Shown: piece after piece, positions 28,996 through 38,700 of the stretch | How positions within the stretch are numbered: the stretch's first letter is position 1 | How the letters are laid out: every line of letters begins with the position of its first letter | Assembly: GCA_009928785.1 (NCBI GenBank) | Contig: SABY01000003.1 | Coordinates: 1-64,000, forward strand | Length of the DNA: 64,000 nt | Direction: 5' to 3' | From: Clostridia bacterium | GTDB taxonomy: Bacteria; Bacteroidota; Bacteroidia; Bacteroidales; 4484-276 | Position numbers and translations under genes: made by a program | Notes under the pieces: generated by a model | The model's database searches: none | What the model saw: the letters and a program-made list of their open reading frames with translations, nothing else | What the model was told of the DNA's origin: nothing

Positions 28996-29613
28996 ATGAA
29001 AAAACATGCAAAAGATTTATTTCATCAGCTTTTTCCGTCATACGTCATTAAAAGCGAAAACGATCAGATGAGTCAAAATCAGCCTTTGATCAGGGATGCA
29101 GATTATAAAAAAGAATTTGATTCCTGGAAAAACTCGCCGGCGCAGAACCTCATGCGCGAGCAGTTGTCGGAAAGCTATCTTAACCGCAGCAAAAACGAAT
29201 CTTCTATTCAGATCGCGCTATATACCGCCCCCGGAGCCATCGGCCTCACACTTAAACTGCCTGAACAAACCGACATAAAATATTACCGCTTCGTGCTTGA
29301 CTGTTTGTGTGAACAGTTGATGACGCTTAAATATAGCCTCTATAGTTCATCCCTCGAAGAAAAGCCCGGAGCCAATGAAAAAAACCATCTTTTCGAAAGA
29401 TATTATCTGAAGCCTGACATCCTAAACGCTGGCTATCCGATCAATCAGCTTTATGGCAGCATAATGCTGGAGCTGGAGATTGAGGCAGATCAGGTAAAAT
29501 ACCTGAAAGTGATGAGCACCTACCATACCGGTTATAACTACATGCCACCACTGGGTTTCGATGCGTTGGTGCGCTATCTGTTCTCTTGCAAAGCGTCGGG
29601 TAACGGTGAATAA
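28996..29613 (+). CDS. Conserved hypothetical protein
   Basis: Intact ORF, Bacteroidetes codon usage, co-directional with upstream gene; no family recognised. Confidence 0.55.
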   Translation: MKKHAKDLFHQLFPSYVIKSENDQMSQNQPLIRDADYKKEFDSWKNSPAQNLMREQLSESYLNRSKNESSIQIALYTAPGAIGLTLKLPEQTDIKYYRFVLDCLCEQLMTLKYSLYSSSLEEKPGANEKNHLFERYYLKPDILNAGYPINQLYGSIMLELEIEADQVKYLKVMSTYHTGYNYMPPLGFDALVRYLFSCKASGNGE

Positions 29614-30101
29614 TTAAGCGCATCAAAATCGATCACCTTGAGCTGCCAACGGCCATCAATAGGAATTTTGCGATAATAAAAAGGCTTCAATAAAAAGCCT
29701 GCTGCTATCATCGAGCCACCGATAATTGCGGTAGTTTTATCCACCAGCGGATATTCGTTGTACAGGATACCGTTAACTCCGGACATACTTATATAGGCCA
29801 GGCCACTCAATATCAATGCTTTTATCGAAAACCTGTAAACAAATCCGCGGAAGCGAAACATCTTTTTTATCTGCTGTAACTGAATGATGATGGAGTAGTC
29901 GAGCGTAAGCGTGCTGTCGGTAAGTTGGGTGAGGGTGCCTTTGAGGCGTGTTTCGTTTACCAGCAACTCGATTTTGCTGCCGGGCGAATATTTGAAGTTT
30001 TTGGCCGTACCGGTTTTTTCGACCACCAGATATTGCTGTGCCTGCATGGCCGGAAGAACGAGGAATAGGATAAATAGCAACGTCGAAAACCGGATTATCA
30101 T
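29574..30101 (-). CDS. Hypothetical membrane protein
   Basis: Signal peptide 'LLFILFLVLPAMQAQQYLVVEKTGTAKNFKYSPGSKIELLVNETRLKGTLTQLTDSTLTL', one or two TM segments; convergent 40-bp overlap with the preceding gene. Confidence 0.65.
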   Translation of the reverse strand: MIIRFSTLLFILFLVLPAMQAQQYLVVEKTGTAKNFKYSPGSKIELLVNETRLKGTLTQLTDSTLTLDYSIIIQLQQIKKMFRFRGFVYRFSIKALILSGLAYISMSGVNGILYNEYPLVDKTTAIIGGSMIAAGFLLKPFYYRKIPIDGRWQLKVIDFDALNYSPLPDALQENR

Positions 30102-30337
30102 GGGATAAATCTGAAAGTAAAAGCCGCTAAAGTAGGTAAAAAATCAAGTGTTTCAGCCTTTTCTGTGTGGCTGACGTCTGATAATTTTTAAATGGGAAAT
30201 ATCCGAGCCTTTTTTCATCATCATTTTTTTAATTTCTATGTAAAAGCAACTAACCCAGGCCAAAAAGCACAGGGTTAGTAAATTTGAAGGCTCTGATATT
30301 ATTTATTGGTTGTAGCTCATCTTTAGCAACTCAGTAA

Positions 30338-30357
30338 CCCTGCCCTTTAGGGCAGGG
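30338..30357. repeat. Palindromic hairpin inside the MITE-like element (ccctgccctttagggcaggg)
   Basis: 8-bp perfect arms around ttta. Confidence 0.8.
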
Positions 30358-30380
30358 TCAGAAAGTACTGCCAGAAACTG

Positions 30381-30396
30381 GCGGGCTTTAGCCCGC
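30381..30396. repeat. Palindromic hairpin inside the MITE-like element (gcgggctttagcccgc)
   Basis: Read directly. Confidence 0.75.
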
Positions 30397-30486
30397 AATA
30401 CTTTTACATCACTATCTCTCCATGAACTCCTCATAACATGCTCTTTATTTGGGATAGAGATTACTGAAACACTATTGCCTTTTTAC

Positions 30487-30506
30487 CCCCGACCTTTAGG
30501 CCGGGG
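30487..30506. repeat. Palindromic hairpin inside the MITE-like element (ccccgacctttaggccgggg)
   Basis: One mismatch in 8-bp arms around ttta. Confidence 0.7.
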
Positions 30507-30584
30507 TTAGTGAACAGCCTGACCACAAAATTTTATATCAGAGCCAATTTGAATAAACATGATTAAACAGATATTGAAACTGCA

Positions 30585-31379
30585 TTACTGAAGAACAATC
30601 ACCGCCTTTGGCTCGATGACGCGGAAAACAAACGATTCGGTGAGGTAAAGCTGTACTTCGTTTTGGGAGTGCGATTCATAGCCTATCGATAAGTCCTGGC
30701 CAAGAACGAGTTTGAAATCGCCGCCACGCAACGACACCATAGCTCCTTCGGTGATGTATGGGCTGATGATGATCTTGCCGCCCATCAGGCGTTCGATGTG
30801 CGAAAACAGGGGGTAACCTTTGACGTAAGTCATCAGCTCTTCCCATTTTTCGATACCCAGCACCAGGTTGTAAGGTCCTTCCATCGAAGCCTTTGTAAAT
30901 GTGGCAATGCCGCGGGCAATTACGTTGAGGATGCCTTCAGGATTTTCGGGGAAAGCAATAGGTTGGTGATCCGAAGATTGAAGCAATCCCTTGATGCCTG
31001 CTTCGGGCAAACCGTGATAGATGGCCTTTTCTTCAAATTCGGCCATTTTGCGGGCAGCAGCTTCCAGCGCATCAAGATCGGCATCTTTGGCGCCGCGGCT
31101 TATGTTGTCGAGCTCCCACTGGTTAAGTTTAAAGCTGATGCGTGACTCTACAAGCGGCATTACATCAAAGGTGCCATAGCGCACCTGATCGGTAGGTTGG
31201 TTTTTTTTCAGGTTAAGGCGTCCGGTTGACACCGCCGAAAAATTCCAGCCGTGCGGGCCTTCCACATCTACAAACTTACGCGCCGAGAGCAGATTGCGCA
31301 TCACATCGGCAGCGGTTTCGTTAATTTCTTGCCAGGCAGCATCATTGATGGGTGCCAGCGATCTTCTTAAAATATCCAT
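30585..31379 (-). CDS. Encapsulin nanocompartment shell protein (family 1, linocin/bacteriocin M18-type, HK97 fold)
   Basis: 'MDILRRSLAPINDAAWQEINETAADVMRNLLSARKFVDVEGPHGW', 'LVESRISFKLNQWELDNISRGAKDADLDALEAAARKMAEFEEKAIYHG', 'QDLSIGYESH...VQLYLTESFVFRVIEPKAVIVL'. Confidence 0.95.
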   Translation of the reverse strand: MDILRRSLAPINDAAWQEINETAADVMRNLLSARKFVDVEGPHGWNFSAVSTGRLNLKKNQPTDQVRYGTFDVMPLVESRISFKLNQWELDNISRGAKDADLDALEAAARKMAEFEEKAIYHGLPEAGIKGLLQSSDHQPIAFPENPEGILNVIARGIATFTKASMEGPYNLVLGIEKWEELMTYVKGYPLFSHIERLMGGKIIISPYITEGAMVSLRGGDFKLVLGQDLSIGYESHSQNEVQLYLTESFVFRVIEPKAVIVLQ

Positions 31380-31383
31380 GGTG

Positions 31384-31740
31384 TTATTGTTTTAAATTTC
31401 CAATTCCTAAATCTTCGTTGCCTTCTTCTTTTTCTTTCTCATCGCCAACAGCACCTTCTTCAATTTCGGTGATGTCGCCGGTGGTAAAAAGATAGGTTTT
31501 AAGCTCTTCGTCCCAGGCTGGCATGTTGCGCCGCAGATATTCGAGTGCCATGCAGGCATGTTCTATTTCTTCGTCGCGGTTGTGCTCCAGGATTTTCTTG
31601 AGCTGCTGGTCTTTGGTAACATCCACACGTTGTTGGTACCACATCACGGCTTCTACTTCCTCGATGAGGCTGCGCAGGGCGCGGGTGTAATCTCTGGTTT
31701 TTTCGCTGAGTTCTTCAGCGGGTTCGTGATAATCGCTCAT
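31384..31740 (-). CDS. Encapsulated ferritin-like cargo protein (EncFtn) with C-terminal encapsulin-targeting peptide
   Basis: 'RDYTRALRSLIEEVEAVMWYQQRVDVTKDQQLKKILEHNRDEEIEHACMALEYLRRNMPAWDEELKTYLFT', C-terminus 'EDLGIGNLKQ'; 4 bp upstream of the encapsulin start. Start at MSDYHEP. Confidence 0.94.
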   Translation of the reverse strand: MSDYHEPAEELSEKTRDYTRALRSLIEEVEAVMWYQQRVDVTKDQQLKKILEHNRDEEIEHACMALEYLRRNMPAWDEELKTYLFTTGDITEIEEGAVGDEKEKEEGNEDLGIGNLKQ

Positions 31741-31863
31741 ATTTGTTTTTTTTAGATGAATGGCAAATATACAAATTTCGGCTAAAAGGCGTTGTAATTC
31801 CGGCATTTGGCTTAGGCCAAAAAATATGTCAAGGCTTTTAGCACAACGGAATACGAGGGTTTT

Positions 31864-33060
31864 ATGAAGCATAAAGATTTAGAAAGTTTAACAACGCGCT
31901 ATCGTTTGCGGTGGTTGTGTCAGCGTTTACTTTTGATGGTAATAATGGGATTTCTGTTTTATAGCTGCCGCCAGACCAATGAGCCGGATGCTGCCGTGGT
32001 ATCGGGGGCGTTTCCACCGGGTGCATCGGGCAAAATATTACTAAGCGAGCTAACTCCTGAGAAAGTCATCGGCATCGACTCGACCGTGGTGGCTCCCGGC
32101 GAAACCTTCCTGCTTAATGCTTACCCTGCCGGAATTGGTCTTTATTTATTGCATTACGACGACAAAAACCAAAAGATAGCGTTGGTGATCGATAAGGGCG
32201 ACACCCTTTTACTTACAGCAGACACCAATGGATTTTACAAAATATCGGGCAACGCCGATTCGCAGTTGCTGATGCAATATGCCAATGCCGCACGGGAGTT
32301 GCGGCTGTCGCTCGATTCGTTGGGAACTATCGTGCTGGCAAGTCGCAGCAAGGATGATTTTGTTGGATTAAAAACCGACACCGACCGGTATGTTGATAGC
32401 GCTATGGCAGCTCACCGGAAGTTTGTTGAGCGACTCATTTTGCAGCACCCTTCTTCGCTGGCCTCGCTGCTGCTGGTTAATACTTATTTCGCCGGCAATC
32501 TGCTCTTACCCATTGATTCGTTTCCCAATCTTTATCGCATTATCGCCGATAGCGCCGGGGCACGCTATCCCGGGAATGCGCACGTTTTGCATCACATCAG
32601 CCGTGTAGAAAGTGCAGAGCAGCAGCGTGAGCAGGAGCAAATGCTGGCCGAGCGGCTGCTTCCTGGTCGAAAGTTGCCTGAATTTTCTTTGCCTGATGAA
32701 AACGGAAATTTGGTAACAGCGTCATCTTTCAAAAACCAACCGATAATCCTTTTTCTGTGGGCTTCCTGGTCACCCGAAAGCCGTGCAGCCATCCAACAAC
32801 TCAAAGCGCTCACCATCGACATCCCTATACTGGCTATTTCTTTCGACAGCGACAGCCAAATTTGGAAGGCTGCTGTTAAAATCGAAAATACTTCCTGGAC
32901 GCACATTAACGATTCGCAAGGAATGTCGGGGGCAGCAGCAAAGCTATTTGGCGCAAGCCGCCACCTGCCTTATTTTATCCTCGCCGACAGCAGCAGTACC
33001 ATCATTGCCTCAACCAGCCGTTTTCGTGAATTGACCGAGGCATTGGACAAGCTGAAATAG
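31864..33060 (+). CDS. TlpA/AhpC-like thioredoxin-fold lipoprotein with N-terminal DUF4369-like domain
   Basis: 'GFLFYSCRQ' lipobox, 'LPEFSLPDENGNLVTASSFKNQPIILFLWASWSPESRAAIQQLKAL' - note CxxC replaced by SWSPES. Confidence 0.78.
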   Translation: MKHKDLESLTTRYRLRWLCQRLLLMVIMGFLFYSCRQTNEPDAAVVSGAFPPGASGKILLSELTPEKVIGIDSTVVAPGETFLLNAYPAGIGLYLLHYDDKNQKIALVIDKGDTLLLTADTNGFYKISGNADSQLLMQYANAARELRLSLDSLGTIVLASRSKDDFVGLKTDTDRYVDSAMAAHRKFVERLILQHPSSLASLLLVNTYFAGNLLLPIDSFPNLYRIIADSAGARYPGNAHVLHHISRVESAEQQREQEQMLAERLLPGRKLPEFSLPDENGNLVTASSFKNQPIILFLWASWSPESRAAIQQLKALTIDIPILAISFDSDSQIWKAAVKIENTSWTHINDSQGMSGAAAKLFGASRHLPYFILADSSSTIIASTSRFRELTEALDKLK

Positions 33061-33138
33061 GCAGCCAAAAGATTGCAAACCGCAGCCTTTAAGGCAGAAG
33101 GTTAGTGTGGTTGATGATAGTAAATTTGACGTTGCTAT

Positions 33139-33167
33139 TTTGCTCGTCATAACTTTTATTAGATTTG
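33139..33167 (+). promoter_or_regulatory. Candidate Bacteroidetes sigma-ABfr promoter (TTTG-N17-TAGATTTG)
   Basis: TTTG 33139-33142 and TAnnTTTG match 33160-33167, about 46 bp upstream of ATG 33214. Confidence 0.4.
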
Positions 33168-33213
33168 TGGTGCTCTTATCAAATTGTTAATCCTGGTAAA
33201 AAAACATAAGAAG

Positions 33214-34446
33214 ATGAAGAAATCTATCCTTATCCTAACCCTTTTAGTTGTGCTTCTGGGTGCAACAGTCCGGGCGCAAAATCCGACCATCAGTATCTCC
33301 CAGCAATCCGCCTGCCCTGGCAGTGATGTAGCCGTGAGCATTAATGCCACCAACCTGCTACAAATAGGAGCCATCACACTCTTTATTGCTTACGATACTG
33401 CCGCAGTGCAATACATTACGCTCAACAACGTACATCCAGAGCTCGGCGGGTTGCTTTACAACCATTTGCTTGCACCGCAACCTATGGTAGCAGTGAGCTG
33501 GGCAAGTATCGCCGGCGCCAATATCGCCGCAGGAAAGCTCTTCGATATACAATATCATTACAAAAATGGGCAAGGCAACTTTGCTTTTCTGCCCAATTGT
33601 GAAATTTCAACAACCGAATTGGTGATTCTGGATGTGGCTTATGGCAGCGGCTCCATACAGTCGTCCATTCAAATTCTTAGTCAACCTGCCGATCAGTTGG
33701 TTTACAGTGGCGAATCGGCTGGCTTTGCTGTGGAAAGCGTCCCAATCACGGCTTACCAATGGCAGCGGAGCACCAATGAGGGAGCTACTTTTGTCAATCT
33801 GGGCGAAACAGCAAATTATTCGGGTATCGACACCCCGACACTTGAAATAGCCACTGCTAACCTAACCATGACTGGCAATCTTTATCGATGCAGGCTCACT
33901 GCCAGCGGGTGCACCATTTATAGCCGCGCTGCCTTGCTGGAAGTGCGGCAGTTGGCCACACAAACTTTTCAGTTTGCGGCAGGCTGGAACACTTTTGCAA
34001 TGGCCGTGCAACCGCTGTCGTTGGATGTTGATGATGTATTTGATGATTTGGGCGATCAATTAATTTTTGTGTCTGATGGGCAGGGAGTGTATTATCCTGC
34101 TGGGGGTGTTAACACACTGCCGCAAATTGATCCGTCAGCAGGTTATTTTTTAAAAATTTCTAACAATGCCTCAATCGTTATCACCGGGATACCCACCGTG
34201 CCTACCTCAATTCCCATCGGTGCCGGCTGGAACCTGCTGCCTGTACTTTTGCCATGTGATGTCGAAATTGGTGCACTGCCTGCAGAGGTGTTATCAAAGA
34301 TAGAAGCCATCTGTGAGATAGCCGGCGGAGAAGTATTCTGGCCTTCCAAAAATATCGAAACGCTCACCACTTTGCAAACCACAAAGATGTATCGCCTAAA
34401 GGCAAACGAAGATTTTTTGTGGGAGTTTCCGGCATGCAATCCCTAA
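33214..34446 (+). CDS. Exported protein with cohesin-like domain, Ig-like segment and C-terminal duplicated 'GWN' modules
   Basis: Signal peptide; 'ACPGSDVAVSINATNLLQIGAITLFIAYDTAAVQYI', 'YQWQRSTNEGATFVNLGETANYSG', then 'AGWNTFAMAVQPL' and 'AGWNLLPVLLPCD'. Confidence 0.7.
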   Translation: MKKSILILTLLVVLLGATVRAQNPTISISQQSACPGSDVAVSINATNLLQIGAITLFIAYDTAAVQYITLNNVHPELGGLLYNHLLAPQPMVAVSWASIAGANIAAGKLFDIQYHYKNGQGNFAFLPNCEISTTELVILDVAYGSGSIQSSIQILSQPADQLVYSGESAGFAVESVPITAYQWQRSTNEGATFVNLGETANYSGIDTPTLEIATANLTMTGNLYRCRLTASGCTIYSRAALLEVRQLATQTFQFAAGWNTFAMAVQPLSLDVDDVFDDLGDQLIFVSDGQGVYYPAGGVNTLPQIDPSAGYFLKISNNASIVITGIPTVPTSIPIGAGWNLLPVLLPCDVEIGALPAEVLSKIEAICEIAGGEVFWPSKNIETLTTLQTTKMYRLKANEDFLWEFPACNP

Positions 34447-34495
34447 TGGGGCTGAAGTTCGGAAATTTGCGCTTGACGCTGTATTTTAAATCCTT

Positions 34496-34858
34496 TCAAA
34501 ATAGCATCCTATACACTCTTTCGATGTCCTGTGTTAGCTGGCTCACCGAGATGTACTTGCTGTAGCGGCGGTACTCGCGGCCTTCGAAAAAAACGATGAT
34601 GGCCGGATTGGCAAATACGCCATATTGCGCAGCAATGACGGGATGATGCTCGCTGTTGATAAAAGCCAATGACAGAAGCGGAAAATCCTGCTCCGCCATC
34701 TCCTGGATTTTTGGCCGCAGACTTACGCACGGCGCACAGCGGTCGCTGTAGAAATAAAGGATCGAAGCAGCAGCTTTGGCCACCAGCTCATGGGTTTCGT
34801 TAAGATGATGTATTTCGTTATGCATCGGGATATTATTTGGTGATGCAAAAGTACACAT
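34496..34858 (-). CDS. Thioredoxin family protein
   Basis: 'ILYFYSDRCAPCVSLRPKIQEMAEQDFPLLSLAFINSEHHPVIAAQYGVFANPAIIVFFEGREYRR' (CAPC active site). Confidence 0.85.
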   Translation of the reverse strand: MCTFASPNNIPMHNEIHHLNETHELVAKAAASILYFYSDRCAPCVSLRPKIQEMAEQDFPLLSLAFINSEHHPVIAAQYGVFANPAIIVFFEGREYRRYSKYISVSQLTQDIERVYRMLF

Positions 34859-34931
34859 GTGTAAATGTGGTGGAAGGTATTTCCCGATAATAATTATTTC
34901 ACCCGTTCGGGATTAAGTATTAATAACCAAA

Positions 34932-35139
34932 AACTGCCGACTGAAAACTGAGGACTGCCAACTGAGAACTGAGGACTGCCGACTGAAAACTGAGGACTGC
35001 CAACTGAGAACTGAGACCTGCCGACTGAAGACTGAGGACTGCCAACTGAGAACTGAGGACTGCCGACTGAGAACTGAGACCTGCTGACTGAGAACTGAGG
35101 ACTGCCAACTGAGAACTGAGACCTGCCAACTGAGAACTG
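34932..35139. repeat. Tandem repeat, about ten 21-bp units (gactgccaactgagaactgag), itself three 7-bp subunits
   Basis: Read directly; subunits gactgcc/aactgag/aactgag with variants. Confidence 0.92.
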
Positions 35140-35149
35140 GAATATGTTT

Positions 35150-35614
35150 TTAATTAAAAACGTAGAGCACCTCGCCATCGAAGCGAGTGTTGTATTGCAC
35201 CATAGGGTAGGAGGCGGGACCTTGCACTATGGAACCGTCGAGCAGTAAATAGCGGGAGCCGCTGCAGGTATCAACAGCAAAGAGCGCCGACTCGTCGACG
35301 ATTAGGCGGGTGCATTTGAGCACCGGCTCTGTGATGCAGCAACTGTCGGGTTTGTAGGTGGGCGTGCGCTCGAAGGCTTTGAACTCGTCGAGGGAGGCGC
35401 GATAGATGATGATGCCGCGGCTTGGCTCGTTGGCCGTAACGTAGGCATAGCCGCCAACGCTGTTGAGGGGCAAGTACTGGGTAGAGTTGGGATAGATGTA
35501 AAAGTTTACGTAGCCAATGTCGATGGGCGGATCGTCGTTGCCATTGCAGGAGATAAGAATGAGCGCGGTAAAAAGTGAAAATAAAGCGGCAGAAAAAATC
35601 GTTTTGGAAGCCAT
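35150..35614 (-). CDS. Lipoprotein with degenerate Rieske-like C-terminal motif
   Basis: Lipobox 'ALILISCNG'; 'LKCTRLIVDESALFAVDTCSGSRYLLLDGSIVQGPASYPMVQYNTRFDGEVLYV' resembles Rieske '...[23 protein letters not shown]..Y' with ligand positions altered. Start at MASKTIF. Confidence 0.6.
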   Translation of the reverse strand: MASKTIFSAALFSLFTALILISCNGNDDPPIDIGYVNFYIYPNSTQYLPLNSVGGYAYVTANEPSRGIIIYRASLDEFKAFERTPTYKPDSCCITEPVLKCTRLIVDESALFAVDTCSGSRYLLLDGSIVQGPASYPMVQYNTRFDGEVLYVFN

Positions 35615-35723
35615 AATCGTTTTGGATGTATGTGAGTTATGTAACGCTACCACAGGATGGATATTTTGCGGAAACACGAGGGGCTGATGCCAAAAATGCG
35701 ATCTTTACCAAAAGTTTTTTTTA

Positions 35724-38700
35724 GTGCGTGATACACCTTATTATATAGTGCTATGGATTTGGGCAGTGATGCTGCCCCTGGAGGGTTTTGCCCAAAAGCA
35801 ACACGAATATGTTTTTGATGTGATCACCAGCGAAAACATGCTGCAGCAAAAAGGTCTGTCGGCCAATACCGTCAACCGTATCATGCAGGACAGTTTTGGC
35901 TACATGTGGTTTGGCACCTGGGACGGGCTTAACAAATTTGACGGATATACTTTCACCGTTTACACCCGTGCCGATGGGCTGAGTAACGAAACCATCCACG
36001 CATTGATAGAAGCCGACGACGGCAACATTTGGATTGGTACCGACGACGGATTGAATTGTCTGGAACGTGCTACCGGCCGAATCGTTTCGTTTGCGTGCCA
36101 TATCGACGATAGCTCCGGATTGATTGATAATAAAATTAATGATCTTTATCAGGATGTGGCCGGTCGTATTTTGATAGGTACCGCACGTGGATTGTGCAGC
36201 CTGGATTTGCAAACACATGCCATCCAGCGCTTCGAAACGGGAAGCCGTGGCCGCAATAACAGCGTCAACTGCATCATGCGCAGCGCTGACAGCACCTATT
36301 GGCTGGGAACCAACTTTGGCCTGGTGGAATACGATCTGGAGAAAAACCAAAGTATGCGTCACCTCAATCGTCCCGACGATACGCATAGTTTGAGCGATAA
36401 CCGGGTGCGCGATATACTTGAGGACAGCCAGGGAAGGCTTTGGATTGCCACCGAGAACGGACTTAGCCTGATGAATCGCACCGACAACACTTTCAGGGTT
36501 TTTCGTTATGAGCCTGCCGACGAAGCAAGTTTGAGTCATAGCTTTATCGAAACCCTTTATGAAGATACCAACGGAGAGTTGTGGATAGGAACCGATGGTG
36601 GTGGTTTGAATGTGATGAACCTGACAGATTTTACCATCAGGCATATCCAGGCCGACAATGCGAATGCCACAAGCCTGAGCAACAACCGTATCTACCATAT
36701 CACCAACGACCGGCATGGCAACCTCTGGATCGGCACATTTAAAGGTGTAAATGTCATCGACCGGTACCGGCCTAAGTTTGCGCTTTATTCGGCACATACC
36801 GGCGACCCGGAAGCTTTGAACGACAACTTTGTGTGGGCCTTTCTTGAGTATGCTCCCGGAATTATTTGGATTGGTACCGACCGTGGCATTAGCATATTCA
36901 ACGCGGAGAGCAAAAAGTTTGGCAGCCTCTCCGGCTATTTTCGTGGCCAAAACCAGCTTTCGAGTCAGCGCGTGCGGTCATTGCTCAAAGATAGTTTTGG
37001 CAACGTGTGGATTGGAACCCGCGATGCAGGCCTCAACAAGCTCGAAACAAAAACCGGGCGTATGCTTCATTTCAGCCCGTCGATGCAGTATTACAACATC
37101 ATCAGCGACAGCTATGTACTCGACATGCTGCAGGACGACAATGGCATGATATGGGTCGCAACCAACAATGGGCTTAACATTATTGATCCCAAAACAAATG
37201 CTATCAAAATCTACCGGCACGATGCACAAAAGCCGGGTACTATTTCCAACAGCACCATCTACGACATCTACCAGGACAGGCAAGGCACAATATGGCTTGC
37301 TACCCTCGACGGCCTCAACCAATATCATCCGGCAGGCGATACCTTCTCGGTGATCCGCAACAACATGGCTTCCCAACATTTGGCTACCGACCGCCTGTTC
37401 AGCATACACGAAGACAGCCTCGGAAATTTATGGCTGGGAACACGTGGTGGCGGGCTTGAATATTACGACAGGATAAACAACAGCTTTACCAACTACACCC
37501 ACAGCGATGGCCTGCCCAACAATCTGGTGTATGGTGTGCTGGAAGATGAAGAAAACAACCTGTGGATGAGTACTAACTGGGGCATTTCAAAATTTGATAT
37601 AAAAACCAAGGCATTCATCAACTTCGATGTTACGGATGGGTTGCAGAGCAACGAGTTCAATGCCGAGGCCTATATGAAATCCTCGTCGGGTGAAATGTAT
37701 TTTGGAGGCATGAAAGGCTTTAATGTTTTTGATCCTGCCGACATTCAGCTCAACCCAATGACGAGCAGCCTGATGATTACCTCTTTCAAAATTTTCAACC
37801 AGCCCCAGCCCGGCCAGCTTCTCGATGGCGATACCATCGTGCTCACCTACCAGCAAAACTTTTTCTCTTTCGAGTTCTCTACTTTTGACTACTTCAATCC
37901 GCACAAGAGCAAATATGCCTACCGCCTCGACGGTTACAACAGCGACTGGGTATATGTGGACGGCGGCCGCCACTATGCCGACTACGCCAACGTAATGCCT
38001 GGCACCTATACTTTCAGGGTAACAGGTGCGGGAGGCAACGGGCTGTGGAACAGCGAGGGCGTGGGTCTTACTATCATCATCCGCCCGCCGTGGCACGCCA
38101 CCTGGTGGTTTCGAACTTTCGCCGCACTGTTGTTTATCTTTTTAATTTGGCTCCTGATTTTCACCAGGGTGCGGCACATCCAAAAAAAACATCTGCTTGA
38201 AACACGGATGCTTACCGTCGAAAAACAATTGTTGGAGATACAGCAAAAAGCGCTGCGGCTGCAGATGAACCCGCATTTTATCTTCAACTCCCTCAACAGT
38301 ATCCAAAGTTTTATCCTCACCAGGGATGTGGATATGGCCATCAATTATCTGAGCCGGTTTTCGCAGCTCATGCGCCTCATCCTGGCCAACTCACGCGAAT
38401 CGGTGATTGCCCTGGCCGACGAGATAAAAGCCATAACGCTCTATCTTGAAATTGAAAAATTGCGTTTCGACAACCGTTTCGACTATCATATCAACACCGA
38501 CCCGGAGATTGACGAAGATTTTACCGGAATACCGCCCATGATATTACAACCGTACGTCGAAAATGCGATTATCCACGGATTGATGCACAAGGCAACCCAC
38601 GGCAGTATTTATATCGCTTTCGCTAAAAAGGGAAACAGTTTGCTTTGTACCATCACCGACGATGGTATCGGGCGTGAGCGGGCTATCGAAATCAAAGAAG

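Larger units (their letters stand above)
30281..30553. mobile_element. MITE-like non-autonomous element (257 bp, 11-bp TIRs) with 8-bp target-site duplication
   Basis: TIRs ggctctgatat (30289-30299) and atatcagagcc (30535-30545), flanked by perfect 8-bp direct repeats aatttgaa (30281-30288 and 30546-30553); no ORF inside; three internal hairpins. Confidence 0.82.

Noticed and set aside
33083-33110. Short cagcctttaaggcagaaggttagtg hairpin resembling the hairpins inside the MITE-like element
   Set aside because: Too short and diverged to call as a second copy without a genome-wide comparison.
34894-35178. ORFs 34894-35178 and 34920-35129 encoding (PQFSVGS)n
   Set aside because: Produced by the 21-bp tandem repeat, which stays open in several frames because its period is a multiple of three; no signal peptide or conserved flanks.
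35751-36950. 399-aa minus-strand ORF antisense to the sensor kinase
   Set aside because: Shadow ORF over the repetitive beta-propeller coding region.
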